Positions 35,990 to 45,212 of a stretch of 58,482 nucleotides of DNA are shown piece after piece. Location: positions 1-58,482 of the forward strand of contig CAKSBC010000015.1 of NCBI GenBank assembly GCA_934438085.1. Reading direction: 5' to 3'. This DNA is from an uncultured Lachnospiraceae bacterium (lineage in GTDB: Bacteria; Bacillota; Clostridia; Lachnospirales; Lachnospiraceae). Position 1 is the stretch's first letter. Each line of letters opens with the position of its first letter. The translations under genes were made by a program, and so were the position numbers. The notes below the pieces were generated by a model. It was not told the DNA's origin. It did not search any database and was given only the letters and a program-made list of their open reading frames with translations.

Positions 35990-36695
35990 AAGACTTAACG
36001 GAGTGCTGCAGCTGATGAATAACTGCAGCCTGCTTGCAGATATCGGCTGTGATCACGGATATATCTGCATAGAAGCTGTATCCACAGGCCTTTGTGACAA
36101 GGCACTTGCCTGTGATACTGCATCAGGTCCGTTATCTATCGCACAAAAAAACATTTTTGCTGCAGGACTGAATGATCAAATACGCTGTGTACTTTCTGAC
36201 GGCTTCACAAAATTTACAGAGGACATGAAGCCGGAATGCATTAACATTACCGGTATGGGAGGAAGACTTATTGTCCGAATTCTTGACGGTGGACTTAAAA
36301 ACGGAGCACTTTCCGATGTAAAGCAGCTTATACTCGGCGGACAGTCAGATCTTGATATATTGAGACATTTTCTTATTGACGAAGCCGGAATGCATATTAA
36401 GAGAGAGCTTTGTATCTTTGATGACGGAAAGTATTACATGCTTATGGATACAGCGCCGGGAAGCATTGAAGGCGATAGTTATTCTGATATCGATTATATA
36501 TACGGAAAGCATATCGCGTCTGAAGGCCTTGAAACCTATAAGGAATATATAAATGCACAGAAAAATAAGCTTTCGCTGGCTTTATCAAAGGCTGATTCCG
36601 GTACATCACCGGACAATGCTTTAAAGCTATCTAAGCTTAAGGAAAAAATCATCATGACTGAGAAAAGAGCGGAGGAAATCGGGCAATGGGCATAA
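35976..36695 (+). CDS. trmK: tRNA (adenine22-N1)-methyltransferase
   Basis: A 239-residue Rossmann-fold methyltransferase of the TrmK/YqfN family, which modifies A22 in tRNAs. SAM-binding motif LADIGCDHGYICIEAV is at residues about 20-35, NITGMGGRLI is the catalytic region, and a coiled-coil C-terminus (LSKLKEKIIMTEKRAEEI) follows. It overlaps dnaG by 14 and the Nif3-like gene by 10 bases. Confidence 0.92.
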   Translation: MKLSKRLNGVLQLMNNCSLLADIGCDHGYICIEAVSTGLCDKALACDTASGPLSIAQKNIFAAGLNDQIRCVLSDGFTKFTEDMKPECINITGMGGRLIVRILDGGLKNGALSDVKQLILGGQSDLDILRHFLIDEAGMHIKRELCIFDDGKYYMLMDTAPGSIEGDSYSDIDYIYGKHIASEGLETYKEYINAQKNKLSLALSKADSGTSPDNALKLSKLKEKIIMTEKRAEEIGQWA

Positions 36696-37477
36696 AATCA
36701 TCAGATATAATAGCTGAGATAGAAAAATCTTATCCTCGCAGCTTAGCAATGTCATGGGATAATCCTGGACTCATCTGCGGACATTATGACAAGGAAATAA
36801 ATAAGGTGCTTATTGCTCTTGATGCGGATAATCATACTGTTGATAAGGCTTTAGAGTTAAATGTTGATATGATACTCACTCATCACCCTATGATATTCGG
36901 ATCCATAAAGCAGATAAATGATGCAGATTTTCTTGGAAGAAAGCTTCTAAAGCTTATTGAGAATGGTATTTGCTGTTACGCAATGCATACAAACTTCGAC
37001 ATTGCTTCGGAAGGCATGGGAGATATAGTAGCAGAGAGGCTTGGTATAGCTTCACTGAGCCCTCTTGAAAAAACATATGAACAGGCAGGGAAAAAAAGTC
37101 TTGGAATCGGATTTATCGGAGATCTTTCAGAGCCAATGACTGTGAAAGAGCTTTCTTTGCTTGTAAAAGATAAATTCAAGCTGTCATCGGCATGGTTTTA
37201 TGATGTAGGTCACACTGTAAGAAGAATAGCAGTATGCCCCGGCTCAGGAAAAAGCATGATGGATGAGGTAAAAGCATCAGGGGCAGATGTCTTTATTACC
37301 GGTGACACGGGACATCATGACGGACTTGACTATATTGATGCCGGTATAAGCCTTATTGATGCGGGACATTTCGGTCTTGAGCACATATTTGCAGATAAAA
37401 TGAACAACTTTTTAGCAGCCAGATTTCCAACTCTTGAAACAGCTTTGGAGGTGACAGATGAAAGACAGTTTATTTGA
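36686..37477 (+). CDS. Nif3-like dinuclear metal centre protein
   Basis: A 263-residue Nif3/YqfO family protein with conserved metal ligands: ILTHHPMIFG near 62-71, MHTNFD, and GDTGHHD plus DAGHFGLEH near the C-terminus. The fold forms hexamers with paired metals; GTP cyclohydrolase type 1 annotation is sometimes given but the role is unsettled. Next to trmK, as in most Firmicutes. It overlaps the following gene by 20 bases. Confidence 0.92.
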   Translation: MGIKSSDIIAEIEKSYPRSLAMSWDNPGLICGHYDKEINKVLIALDADNHTVDKALELNVDMILTHHPMIFGSIKQINDADFLGRKLLKLIENGICCYAMHTNFDIASEGMGDIVAERLGIASLSPLEKTYEQAGKKSLGIGFIGDLSEPMTVKELSLLVKDKFKLSSAWFYDVGHTVRRIAVCPGSGKSMMDEVKASGADVFITGDTGHHDGLDYIDAGISLIDAGHFGLEHIFADKMNNFLAARFPTLETALEVTDERQFI

Positions 37478-38945
37478 AAAGGAGACCCGAACAAGAAACT
37501 ATATGCGCACAGCTCTGCTTGTGATGTTTAAAGCCTTTGATGATGTTCTTGGCAGAGACAGCGTGTATAAGCTTACAGTAGAATTCACGCTTGGTCCGCA
37601 CGTATTCATAAGACCGTCCTCCGATATGAAGCTTTCAAATAAGACATTTTCAGATATATGGACAAGAATGCATGACTATATTGATGCTGATCTCCCGATC
37701 ATCAAGGAAAGTATTAAGGTGAGCGATGCGTACACTAAAATGGTTGACGAGGGCATAGAGGAAGCTGCATCATTTTTGCATTTCAGGCGTTCTTCGCGCA
37801 TAACCATGAGCTGCATAGATGATTTTAAATGTTATTTTTACGGCTCGGTTATGAAGCATACCGGGCTTTTAAAGGCTTTCGATCTGATGCCTTATGAGAC
37901 AGGCTTTTTCCTGCTTTTGCCGGATGTTGATGAACCTGACGTTATCAAGGAAATCGATATGCCTGTCAAGCTGTTTGAGGCATACAGTGAATCCTACAGA
38001 ATAGCACACCTTCTTGAGACTGATACTATTACAGATGTCAATAAAGAAATATGTGCTGATAATGTCACTGATCTTATACTTACCTGCGAATCGATATTTG
38101 ATGCCAAGCTTGTAAAGGCAGCTCAGGGCATAGTATCAAAGGGCAAGAAATTCGTATTTGTCGCAGGACCATCCAGCTCAGGAAAAACAAGCACTGCAAA
38201 CAGACTTTGCTATGCCTTGAGAAATTATGGAATTAAGCCGAGACTGATCTCACTTGATGATTATTACAAGGACAGGACTGAAGCAGTAAAGAGCGGAGCA
38301 AATATTGACTGGGAATCTATAGAAACAATTGACGTTGCAAGATTCTCCTCAGATATGCTTGACCTTCTTGAAGGTAAGGAGATAGAGCTCCCTCGTTTTG
38401 ATTTCAGAACTCAGGCAAGCCTTCCGAGCGGAAAGCGAATTTCACTCGGCGAAAGGGATATTCTGATCATCGAGGGCATCCATGGCCTTAATGATATTTT
38501 CGCAGAGCAGATACCGGAGGATCTTATATACAGAGTATACGTTTCTGCACTTTCACAGCTTAATATCAGCAGACATAACAGGATCCCAAGCACTGATATA
38601 AGGTTATTGAGACGCATAGTCAGAGATCATCGTTCCCGTGGCTATGATGCAGCAAATACTTTAAGAAGATGGCCGTCTGTCAGAAATGGTGAGATGGAAA
38701 ACATCTTTCCTTTCCAGGAAAATGCCGATATTATCATTAATACAACAATGGTTTATGAGCTTGCGGCAATCAAGCCTTATGCCGAAAGAGCTTTGTTCTG
38801 TGTAGAACGCGGCACACCTGAATATATTAAAGCCAAAGAGCTTCTTAAATTCCTTGATTTTGTAATACCGCTTTCTACAGATCAGATACCTCCGGCTTCT
38901 ATAATCAGAGAATTTATCGGCGGTTCATGTATGAATGTGGGGTAA
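37458..38945 (+). CDS. Nucleoside kinase (uridine kinase family with N-terminal extension)
   Basis: A 495-residue protein. The first 200 residues are a TGS/threonyl-tRNA-synthetase-like editing module, and the C-terminal half is a P-loop kinase of the uridine kinase/phosphoribulokinase type: VAGPSSSGKTSTANRL (Walker A, near residue 234), SLDDYYKDR, DFRTQASLPSG and IIEGIHGLN. Substrate range is unknown. GGAGG lies before ATG 37458, inside the end of the Nif3-like gene. Confidence 0.88.
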   Translation: MKDSLFEKETRTRNYMRTALLVMFKAFDDVLGRDSVYKLTVEFTLGPHVFIRPSSDMKLSNKTFSDIWTRMHDYIDADLPIIKESIKVSDAYTKMVDEGIEEAASFLHFRRSSRITMSCIDDFKCYFYGSVMKHTGLLKAFDLMPYETGFFLLLPDVDEPDVIKEIDMPVKLFEAYSESYRIAHLLETDTITDVNKEICADNVTDLILTCESIFDAKLVKAAQGIVSKGKKFVFVAGPSSSGKTSTANRLCYALRNYGIKPRLISLDDYYKDRTEAVKSGANIDWESIETIDVARFSSDMLDLLEGKEIELPRFDFRTQASLPSGKRISLGERDILIIEGIHGLNDIFAEQIPEDLIYRVYVSALSQLNISRHNRIPSTDIRLLRRIVRDHRSRGYDAANTLRRWPSVRNGEMENIFPFQENADIIINTTMVYELAAIKPYAERALFCVERGTPEYIKAKELLKFLDFVIPLSTDQIPPASIIREFIGGSCMNVG

Positions 38946-38954
38946 TGCTTTTTA

Positions 38955-39500
38955 ATGGGACTTTATACATATGACGATAACCGACTGCTCAGACGCATTA
39001 TCCGAACAGTCGTTTATCTTGTGGTTATTATTTCCACGGCTTGGTTCGTGGTCTATGGGTTTATGGGACAGACAGTCATCAGCGGACAATCAATGTCCCC
39101 TGTGCTTAATGCAGAGGATGTCTGTCTCGTAAATCGTCTTAAATATGATATTCTTTCTCCGGACAGATATGACATTGCTCTTATGGAAAGGGCTGACAGC
39201 GGCAAGCTGGTTGCAAAACGCGTGATCGGCCTGCCCGGAGAAACTGTGCTGATCAGGGACGGAAGCATTTACATTGACGGTGAGAAACTAAAGGATGACA
39301 GATTAGCGGAAATATCTCTTGCCGGTATAGCTGAAAATCCGGTCGACCTGGGCTCGGATGAATATTTCGTGATAGGCGATAATACTGAATCCTCAGAGGA
39401 CAGCCGATTTGCAAATATAGGCAATGTCAAGCGAAGTGCTATGAAAGGAAAGATCTGGTTTAGGATCAAGCCGACGCAAAATGTCGGAGTTATAAGATAA
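38955..39500 (+). CDS. lepB: Signal peptidase I
   Basis: Removes signal peptides from exported proteins. The 181 residues have one N-terminal membrane segment (about 16-36), the catalytic serine in SGQSMSP (about 40-46), the catalytic lysine in VAKRVIGLPGET, and box E GDNTESSEDSR. It lies 9 bases after the kinase gene. Confidence 0.94.
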   Translation: MGLYTYDDNRLLRRIIRTVVYLVVIISTAWFVVYGFMGQTVISGQSMSPVLNAEDVCLVNRLKYDILSPDRYDIALMERADSGKLVAKRVIGLPGETVLIRDGSIYIDGEKLKDDRLAEISLAGIAENPVDLGSDEYFVIGDNTESSEDSRFANIGNVKRSAMKGKIWFRIKPTQNVGVIR

Positions 39501-39595
39501 AGCATACAGTATAGCAGAATGATTTTAGGAGCAGAATCAGACGAAAATGCTGAAGCTGATAAATTTATCAATTAATATAAAACGGTAGGTGTAAA

Positions 39596-40489
39596 TTGAA
39601 AATACAATGGTATCCGGGTCATATGACCAAGGCAAAAAGAAAAATGGAGTCAGATGTCAAGCTGGTTGATATGGTTGTCGAGCTGGTTGACGCAAGGGCT
39701 CCTATAGCAACAAGAAACCCAGACATCAGACGTATAGCAAAAGGAAAGCAGATACTTATTCTGCTTAATAAGTCGGATCTTGCGGATGATAGCGTGACCA
39801 AAAAATGGATAGAATATTTCCGTTCTGAGGGAGCTATGGCAGTTGCACTTGACGGAAGAAAACGTGACAGTATAGAACAGGTCAAAAAAGCCTCCCAGAA
39901 GCTTCTTGCAGCCAAGAGAGAACGAGATCTCAAAAGAGGAATAACCGGAGAACGTGCAATAAAGGCGATGATCTGCGGAATTCCTAACGTCGGAAAATCT
40001 ACGTTTATAAATTCCATGCTCGGAAAAGCATCAGCGAAGACCGGAAATAAACCGGGCGTAACAAAGGGAAATCAGTGGATAAATGTAAATGATGAGCTGT
40101 TAATGCTTGATACTCCGGGTGTTCTCTGGCCAAAATTCGATGATGAGCACACAGCGGAATGTCTTGCATTTATAGGTTCTGTCAATGATGATATAATTAA
40201 TCTTGAAGAGCTTGCAAACGAGCTTCTTTATTATCTTTACAATAACTACAGAGCTAATGTTTTCGATCGTTATCAGATAAGCGAGGACGAATTTGAAAAA
40301 GCTCTTCTTGGCATAGATGACGGTATTCTTGGTGTTAAAAAGGAGCCGCTTGCTCTTTTAAACCTTATATCGGTAAAACGAGGAGCTCTTAAAAAGGGAG
40401 CTCAGTATGACTATGCAAAGGCCGCTAAGTTTGTAATTGACGATTTCAGAAGCGGCAGACTCGGACGTATAAGCTTGGAGAGACCATGA
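39596..40489 (+). CDS. rbgA: Ribosome biogenesis GTPase RbgA
   Basis: A circularly permuted GTPase needed for late 50S assembly. The 297 residues start with TTG (GGTAGGTG upstream) at MKIQWYPGHMTKAKR, the family signature. Motif order is G4 NKSD (near 59), then G1 GIPNVGKST (near 129), then G3 DTPG. It overlaps rnhB by 4 bases (ATGA), matching the conserved rbgA-rnhB-yraN order with lepB upstream. Confidence 0.95.
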   Translation: MKIQWYPGHMTKAKRKMESDVKLVDMVVELVDARAPIATRNPDIRRIAKGKQILILLNKSDLADDSVTKKWIEYFRSEGAMAVALDGRKRDSIEQVKKASQKLLAAKRERDLKRGITGERAIKAMICGIPNVGKSTFINSMLGKASAKTGNKPGVTKGNQWINVNDELLMLDTPGVLWPKFDDEHTAECLAFIGSVNDDIINLEELANELLYYLYNNYRANVFDRYQISEDEFEKALLGIDDGILGVKKEPLALLNLISVKRGALKKGAQYDYAKAAKFVIDDFRSGRLGRISLERP

Positions 40490-41208
40490 CAAAGGAAGAA
40501 AGACTTAAGGCAGAGCATGAGCGCATAATGCTTATGTATGAGACTCAGCATGAGCTTTCTCAGGGAGCTCGATTTGTATTCGGTATAGATGAAGCCGGAA
40601 GAGGCCCGTTATGCGGTCCTGTAGTTGCTGCCTGCTGCATTCTCAGAGATGAGGATGAAATACTTTATCTCAATGATTCAAAAAAAATTTCCGAAAAGCG
40701 CCGTGAAGAGCTTTTTAAGCAAATCAAGGAATCGGCTCTTGCCTATGGTATAGGTATCGCCGGAGAAAAACTAATAGATGAAGTAAACATTCTTAATGCT
40801 ACGCTTACTGCAATGCACGAGGCTTTTGAAGCATGCCTTGAAATGTACCGGGAGAAATGCTCAAAAAGGCTTTCTGATGAATTCGGGGATGATCCTACAG
40901 CACTTTTTGACAGCATACCGAGCATGAGTGACTCAATCGTTTTAGTTGACGGTAATAAAGAAATACCGGAGCTATTATTTAAGCAGCTTCCTATAGTCGG
41001 AGGAGATGCAAAGTGTCCTGCAATATCGGCAGCATCTATACTTGCAAAGGTTACAAGGGATCACATGATGATCAAATATGCCGAACAGTATCCGGAGTAC
41101 GGTTTTGCTAAAAATAAGGGCTACGGAACCAAGGAGCATATTGAAGCACTCAAAAAATACGGTCCGCTCAATATACACAGACGTTCATTTCTGAAAAATA
41201 TTTTATGA
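40486..41208 (+). CDS. rnhB: Ribonuclease HII
   Basis: Cleaves RNA in RNA-DNA hybrids, including single ribonucleotides. The 240 residues contain GIDEAGRGPLCGPVVAA (about 29-45) with catalytic Asp and Glu, the second aspartate in VLVDGNKEIP, and the DH motif in AKVTRDHMM. An insertion of about 25 residues (CLEMYREKCSKRLSDEFGDD) makes it longer than the typical enzyme. Confidence 0.95.
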   Translation: MTKEERLKAEHERIMLMYETQHELSQGARFVFGIDEAGRGPLCGPVVAACCILRDEDEILYLNDSKKISEKRREELFKQIKESALAYGIGIAGEKLIDEVNILNATLTAMHEAFEACLEMYREKCSKRLSDEFGDDPTALFDSIPSMSDSIVLVDGNKEIPELLFKQLPIVGGDAKCPAISAASILAKVTRDHMMIKYAEQYPEYGFAKNKGYGTKEHIEALKKYGPLNIHRRSFLKNIL

Positions 41209-41576
41209 GTGATAATCTATCGAATAATTCCGATAAAAGATGTGTCGGAAGACACTATGAAGCTGTTGCCGCAAGGTACCTTAAATATCTCGGTCTAACG
41301 GTATTAGAACGTAATTATCGATGCAAAAGAGCTGAAATTGACATTATTGCACTTGATAACGATACTTTATGCTTTGTCGAGGTCAAATACAGAAGCTCAG
41401 CAGCATACGGTTATCCGTCTGAAGCTGTAGATATAAAAAAACAGCAAAGGATAATCCTTGCATCGGAGCATTATCTTGCTGAAAACCGTTTAAGCGGCGT
41501 ATCACGAAGATATGATGTAGTTGAGATCATAGGCAATAAAATCAGATATTTAAGAAACAGCTTCGGAGGATATTAA
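41205..41576 (+). CDS. yraN: YraN family endonuclease-like protein
   Basis: A 123-residue UPF0102 protein with the nuclease-like pattern RCKRAEIDIIALDND and FVEVKYRSS. The function is unknown; the fold suggests a restriction-endonuclease-like nuclease. It overlaps rnhB by 4 bases and recU by 1 base. Confidence 0.92.
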   Translation: MSDNLSNNSDKRCVGRHYEAVAARYLKYLGLTVLERNYRCKRAEIDIIALDNDTLCFVEVKYRSSAAYGYPSEAVDIKKQQRIILASEHYLAENRLSGVSRRYDVVEIIGNKIRYLRNSFGGY

Positions 41577-42109
41577 TGGCAACCTGGGGCGGGCACGGGC
41601 TGAGAGGCTCTACACTTGAAGATATGATAAACAGAACTAACGAGGCCTATCGTCTTAAAAGGTTAGCTCTTATACAGAAAATCCCTACGCCTATAACTCC
41701 TGTGGAAATGAACAGACAGCGACAGATAACGCTTGCTTATTTTGATCAGAAATCCACTGTCGATTATATCGGTGTGGTACAAAGCATTCCTGTATGCTTT
41801 GATGCAAAGGAATGCGCAGCTGAAACATTTCCATTACAGAATGTACATGAGCATCAGATTAGCTTTATGAAGGATTTTGAGGCTCAGGGAGGTGTTGCAT
41901 TTTTTATTCTGTACTATACACAGAAGGATATAATGCTTTATATGACATTTTCGGAAATGTACAGGTTCTGGAAAAGGATGGAAGAGGGAGGAAGAAAGTC
42001 ATTTCGATATGAGGAACTCAGCGAAGTAATACCTATATCAAGAAAAGGCGAATTCCTTTGCCATTATCTTGAAGGACTTGCCGAGGATATCGAAAAACGA
42101 GAACCATAA
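41576..42109 (+). CDS. recU: Holliday junction resolvase RecU
   Basis: A 177-residue RecU: GSTLEDMINRTNEAYRLKRL at the N-terminus, IQKIPTPITP, then the catalytic region STVDYIGVV and CFDAKECAAETFP, HQISFMKDFEAQGG and FFILYY. RecU resolves four-way junctions and is specific to Firmicutes. Its place after yraN is unusual; in Bacillus it pairs with ponA. It starts in TAATG, overlapping the yraN stop by one base. Confidence 0.9.
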   Translation: MATWGGHGLRGSTLEDMINRTNEAYRLKRLALIQKIPTPITPVEMNRQRQITLAYFDQKSTVDYIGVVQSIPVCFDAKECAAETFPLQNVHEHQISFMKDFEAQGGVAFFILYYTQKDIMLYMTFSEMYRFWKRMEEGGRKSFRYEELSEVIPISRKGEFLCHYLEGLAEDIEKREP

Positions 42110-42185
42110 TTTTATATTGAGAAACAAGAACTGTGACTTTATAATGTACAGCGAATTCAGCTGTAAAATAATAATTAAGTTCAGC

Positions 42186-42214
42186 TTGACAACAAGATGT
42201 GCTTTTGATATTAT
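42186..42214 (+). promoter_or_regulatory. Promoter of rplU-rpmA
   Basis: Consensus TTGACA (42186-42191) and TATTAT (42209-42214) with a 17-base spacer, one of the strongest promoters in the window, as expected for ribosomal protein genes. Confidence 0.85.
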
Positions 42215-42220
42215 ATTACA

Positions 42221-42303
42221 GCATGCCGCTTAATAAGGGTATAAGTGTGCCGTTATGACACCACCCGACTTAGCGAGTTTATAAAGAAGGAGGTACCTTA
42301 ATC
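42221..42303 (+). promoter_or_regulatory. Structured 5' leader of rplU (L21 leader-like)
   Basis: About 80 bases between the promoter and rplU include CATGCCGC, GTGTGCCG and ACACCACCCGACTTAGCGAGTTTAT, with local pairing potential (for example ACTTAGCGAGT). Firmicutes L21 genes often have an autoregulatory leader in this position. I assign it by location and structure rather than by a confident match to the consensus. It ends in AAGGAGG. Confidence 0.45.
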
Positions 42304-42612
42304 ATGTATGCTATTATCGCAACAGGCGGAAAGCAGTATAAGGTAGCCGAGGGAGATATCGTAAGAGTCGAGAAGCTTAACGTTGCTGAGGGAGAGCAGA
42401 TCACTTTCGATCAGGTTCTTATGCTTGGCGGAGATGAGACTGTTATCGGCAATCCTACGGTAGCCGGAGCAAAGGTAGCTGCAACAGTTACTGCAAACGG
42501 CAAGGCTGACAAGGTCATTGTATACAAGTACAAGAGAAAGACCGGATATCACAAGAAGAACGGTCACAGACAGCTTTTCACAGAAGTTAAGATTGATTCT
42601 ATTTCAAAGTAA
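42304..42612 (+). CDS. rplU: 50S ribosomal protein L21
   Basis: The 102-residue large-subunit protein has the standard sequence MYAIIATGGKQYKVAEGD at the start and the RNA-binding KYKRKTGYHKKNGHRQLFT at the end. It is followed by rpmA after only 32 bases, with no prp (ysxB) gene between. Confidence 0.98.
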   Translation: MYAIIATGGKQYKVAEGDIVRVEKLNVAEGEQITFDQVLMLGGDETVIGNPTVAGAKVAATVTANGKADKVIVYKYKRKTGYHKKNGHRQLFTEVKIDSISK

Positions 42613-42644
42613 TTTGATTAACACACGTTAAAGGAGGTGTTTTC

Positions 42645-42905
42645 ATGGCTCATAAAAAAGGTATGGGATCTACCAAGAACGGCAGAGACAGTAATTCCCA
42701 GCGTCTTGGTGTAAAAAGATCAGACGGACAGTTCGTACTTGCCGGCAACATCCTTTACAGACAGCGCGGTACAAGGATCCATCCTGGTACTAATGTAGGC
42801 ATCGGCAAGGATGATACATTATTCGCTAAGGTCGATGGTATCGTAAGATATGAGAGATGGGGCAAGGACCGCAAGAAGTGCTCTGTATATCCGGAGAACG
42901 CTTGA
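42645..42905 (+). CDS. rpmA: 50S ribosomal protein L27 without N-terminal extension
   Basis: The 86-residue L27 begins directly with MAHKKGMGSTKNGRDS, like the Escherichia coli form. Most Firmicutes make L27 with an extra leader ending in a short hydrophobic stretch that the protease Prp removes. AAAGGAGGTG sits 7-8 bases before this ATG and no in-frame codons extend it upstream, so the start is certain. Confidence 0.97.
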   Translation: MAHKKGMGSTKNGRDSNSQRLGVKRSDGQFVLAGNILYRQRGTRIHPGTNVGIGKDDTLFAKVDGIVRYERWGKDRKKCSVYPENA

Positions 42906-42932
42906 TCGGACAATAAAGATTTTTAAACCAAC

Positions 42933-42968
42933 AGGGACTGTGTTATTATAAACATAGTCCCTTTTGTT
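42933..42968 (+). terminator. Terminator between rpmA and obgE
   Basis: AGGGACTGTGTT pairs with AACATAGTCCCT over 12 positions (one G-U) around a 6-base loop; the tail is TTTTGTTT. It ends only about 10 bases before the obgE ribosome binding site, so read-through probably supplies obgE. Confidence 0.8.
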
Positions 42969-42990
42969 TCACTATGCGGGAGGTGTTTTT

Positions 42991-44280
42991 ATGTTCGCTG
43001 ATACAGCAAAAATTATTATAAAGAGCGGCAAGGGCGGTGATGGCCATATATCCTTCCGACGTGAGCTCTTTGTGCCGAACGGAGGCCCTGACGGGGGTGA
43101 CGGAGGCAACGGAGGAGACCTCATATTTGAGGTGGATAAGGGTATGAATACTCTTTCCGAATTCAGAATGAAAAGAAAATACGCTGCAGAAAGCGGTGAA
43201 CAGGGCGGAAAGAAGCGCTGTCACGGAAAGGACGGAAAGGATCTTATCGTTAAGGTTCCTTACGGCACTGTTGTAAAAGAAGCCAACAGCGGCAAAGTCG
43301 TTACGGATATGTCCGGAGATAACTTAAGAGAAGTCATCCTTAAGGGCGGTAAAGGCGGCCTTGGTAATCAGCATTACGCTACTTCTACAATGCAGGCTCC
43401 AAGATATGCGCAGCCTGGTAAGCCCGGACAGGAGCTTGAGGTCATTCTTGAGCTTAAGGTAATTGCCGACGTTGGACTTGTAGGTTTTCCTAATGTTGGT
43501 AAATCTACACTTATCAGTATGTCATCAAATGCGAGACCTCAGATAGCAAATTATCATTTCACCACTATTCAGCCGCATCTTGGCGTGGTGGATCTTGATG
43601 ATGAGACAAGCTTTGTTATGGCAGACATTCCGGGACTTATCGAAGGTGCTGCTGAAGGGGCAGGACTCGGACATGATTTCCTGAGACACATTCAGAGATG
43701 CAGAGCTATAATTCATGTGGTTGATGCAGCCGGTTCAGAAGGCAGAGATCCGCTTGATGATATAGAGAAAATAAACAATGAGCTTGCCAGCTTCGACCCT
43801 GAGCTTGCTAAAAGACCTATGATCATAGCAGCCAATAAAATGGATGCATGGTTTGATGACGGTGAGACAGAAAACCCTGTTGAACGCATCAGAAAGGTAT
43901 ATGAGCCTAAGGGCATTAAGGTAATGCCGCTTTCAGCCGCAACCGGTGAGGGCGTAAAGGATTTGCTTTATGCTGTAGCGGAGCTGCTCAAAACCAGTGA
44001 ACCTGAAACTAAGATATACGAGAAGGAATTTGATGTTGATGCAGCAATGCTTGAGGAACTTCCAATTAACATTTACAAGGAATCCGGACATGTATATGTG
44101 GTTGAAGGAGAGAGAATTGAAAAAATGCTTGGTTACACCAGGCTTGATTCTGAGAGAGGCTTTAACTTCTTCCAGAAATATATGAAGGACCAGAAGATAA
44201 TCGACAAACTCAAAAAGCTCGGGCTTACTGAAGGCGATACAGTACGTGTCGGTGGAATTGAGTTTGAGTATTACGAGTAA
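42991..44280 (+). CDS. obgE: Obg family GTPase (ObgE/CgtA)
   Basis: A ribosome-associated GTPase. From ATG 42991 (GGGAGGTG upstream) it is 429 residues; a TTG at 42964 is less likely. Domains in order: glycine-rich Obg fold (1-158, for example NGGPDGGDGGNGGD), G domain with GFPNVGKST, DIPG and NKMD, and the C-terminal OCT domain (about 350-429) ending in VRVGGIEFEYYE. It leads the obgE-yhbY-yqeK-rsfS-nadD cluster. Confidence 0.97.
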   Translation: MFADTAKIIIKSGKGGDGHISFRRELFVPNGGPDGGDGGNGGDLIFEVDKGMNTLSEFRMKRKYAAESGEQGGKKRCHGKDGKDLIVKVPYGTVVKEANSGKVVTDMSGDNLREVILKGGKGGLGNQHYATSTMQAPRYAQPGKPGQELEVILELKVIADVGLVGFPNVGKSTLISMSSNARPQIANYHFTTIQPHLGVVDLDDETSFVMADIPGLIEGAAEGAGLGHDFLRHIQRCRAIIHVVDAAGSEGRDPLDDIEKINNELASFDPELAKRPMIIAANKMDAWFDDGETENPVERIRKVYEPKGIKVMPLSAATGEGVKDLLYAVAELLKTSEPETKIYEKEFDVDAAMLEELPINIYKESGHVYVVEGERIEKMLGYTRLDSERGFNFFQKYMKDQKIIDKLKKLGLTEGDTVRVGGIEFEYYE

Positions 44281-44306
44281 TTGGCATTAGCTATAAAGGA
44301 GAAAAT

Positions 44307-44606
44307 GTGAATATTACAAGCAAACAGCGCAGTATGCTTAAAGGTCTCGCGATGAATATAGATCCTATTTATCAGGTGGGCAAAAACAGCCTCACTCCTG
44401 AGCTTACCGAAGGAGTAAGAGAGGCCCTTGATAAAAGAGAACTTGTTAAGCTTCATGTACTTAAAAATAACGCCGACGATAAGAAGGAGCTTGCTCAGAC
44501 ACTTGCTGAAAGAACCGGCTCTATAGTTGTACAGGTTATAGGCAGCATGATAGTTCTTTTCAAGTATCAGAATGATGCTTCCAAGAGAAAGATCGAACTC
44601 AAATAA
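44307..44606 (+). CDS. yhbY: YhbY family RNA-binding protein
   Basis: A 99-residue CRM-domain protein that binds pre-50S RNA. It has LTSKQR-type start NITSKQRSMLKGLA, the GKNSLTPEL loop and the IVVQVIGSMIVLFK core. It starts with GTG at 44307; the ATG two bases earlier runs straight into TGA. AAAGGAG lies just upstream. Confidence 0.93.
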   Translation: MNITSKQRSMLKGLAMNIDPIYQVGKNSLTPELTEGVREALDKRELVKLHVLKNNADDKKELAQTLAERTGSIVVQVIGSMIVLFKYQNDASKRKIELK

Positions 44607-44618
44607 TAAGGCAAATAT

Positions 44619-45212
44619 ATGATCAGCATAGATGATATTATTAAAATAAGAGAGCATGTCAAGACAAAGCAGAACAAGAAGAGGTATGAGCACACACTTG
44701 GTGTTGCATATACCGCTGCCGCACTTGCCTTTATGTATGATATCGATCCGTTAAAGGCAGAGCTTACAGGTATGCTTCATGACTGTGCTAAATGCATGTC
44801 TGATGAAGAATTGATTACAGAATGCCGCAAAAACGGAATTCATCTGTCGAAGGAAGAGCTTGATTCTCCGCAGGTAATACATGCAATATACGGAAGTGTG
44901 CTTGTAAAAGAAAAATACGACATAAATGATGAAGATATTATCAATGCCGTAAGATATCACACGACCGGAAGAGATAATATGTCATTACTTGAAAAAATTA
45001 TATTTACGGCTGATTATATTGAACCGCTAAGGTGCGAGGCACCGAATCTTGAAGAACTCAGAAAGCTGGCTTTTACAGATATTGACGAATGTGTATATAG
45101 GATACTTGCTCAAACTGTCAGCTATCTTGAAGATCTCGGCAAACAGATAGTTCCGGATACGCTAAATGCATATCAATGGTACAAAATTGAAAGGAATAAT
45201 GACAATGAATGA
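44619..45212 (+). CDS. yqeK: Diadenosine tetraphosphatase-like HD protein YqeK
   Basis: A 197-residue HD protein; metal ligands in YEHTLGVAYTAAAL (His near 26) and GMLHDCAK (HD), and a later YHTTGRDNMSLLEKIIFTADYIEP. Relatives hydrolyse symmetrical dinucleoside tetraphosphates. It overlaps rsfS by 8 bases. Confidence 0.92.
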   Translation: MISIDDIIKIREHVKTKQNKKRYEHTLGVAYTAAALAFMYDIDPLKAELTGMLHDCAKCMSDEELITECRKNGIHLSKEELDSPQVIHAIYGSVLVKEKYDINDEDIINAVRYHTTGRDNMSLLEKIIFTADYIEPLRCEAPNLEELRKLAFTDIDECVYRILAQTVSYLEDLGKQIVPDTLNAYQWYKIERNNDNE

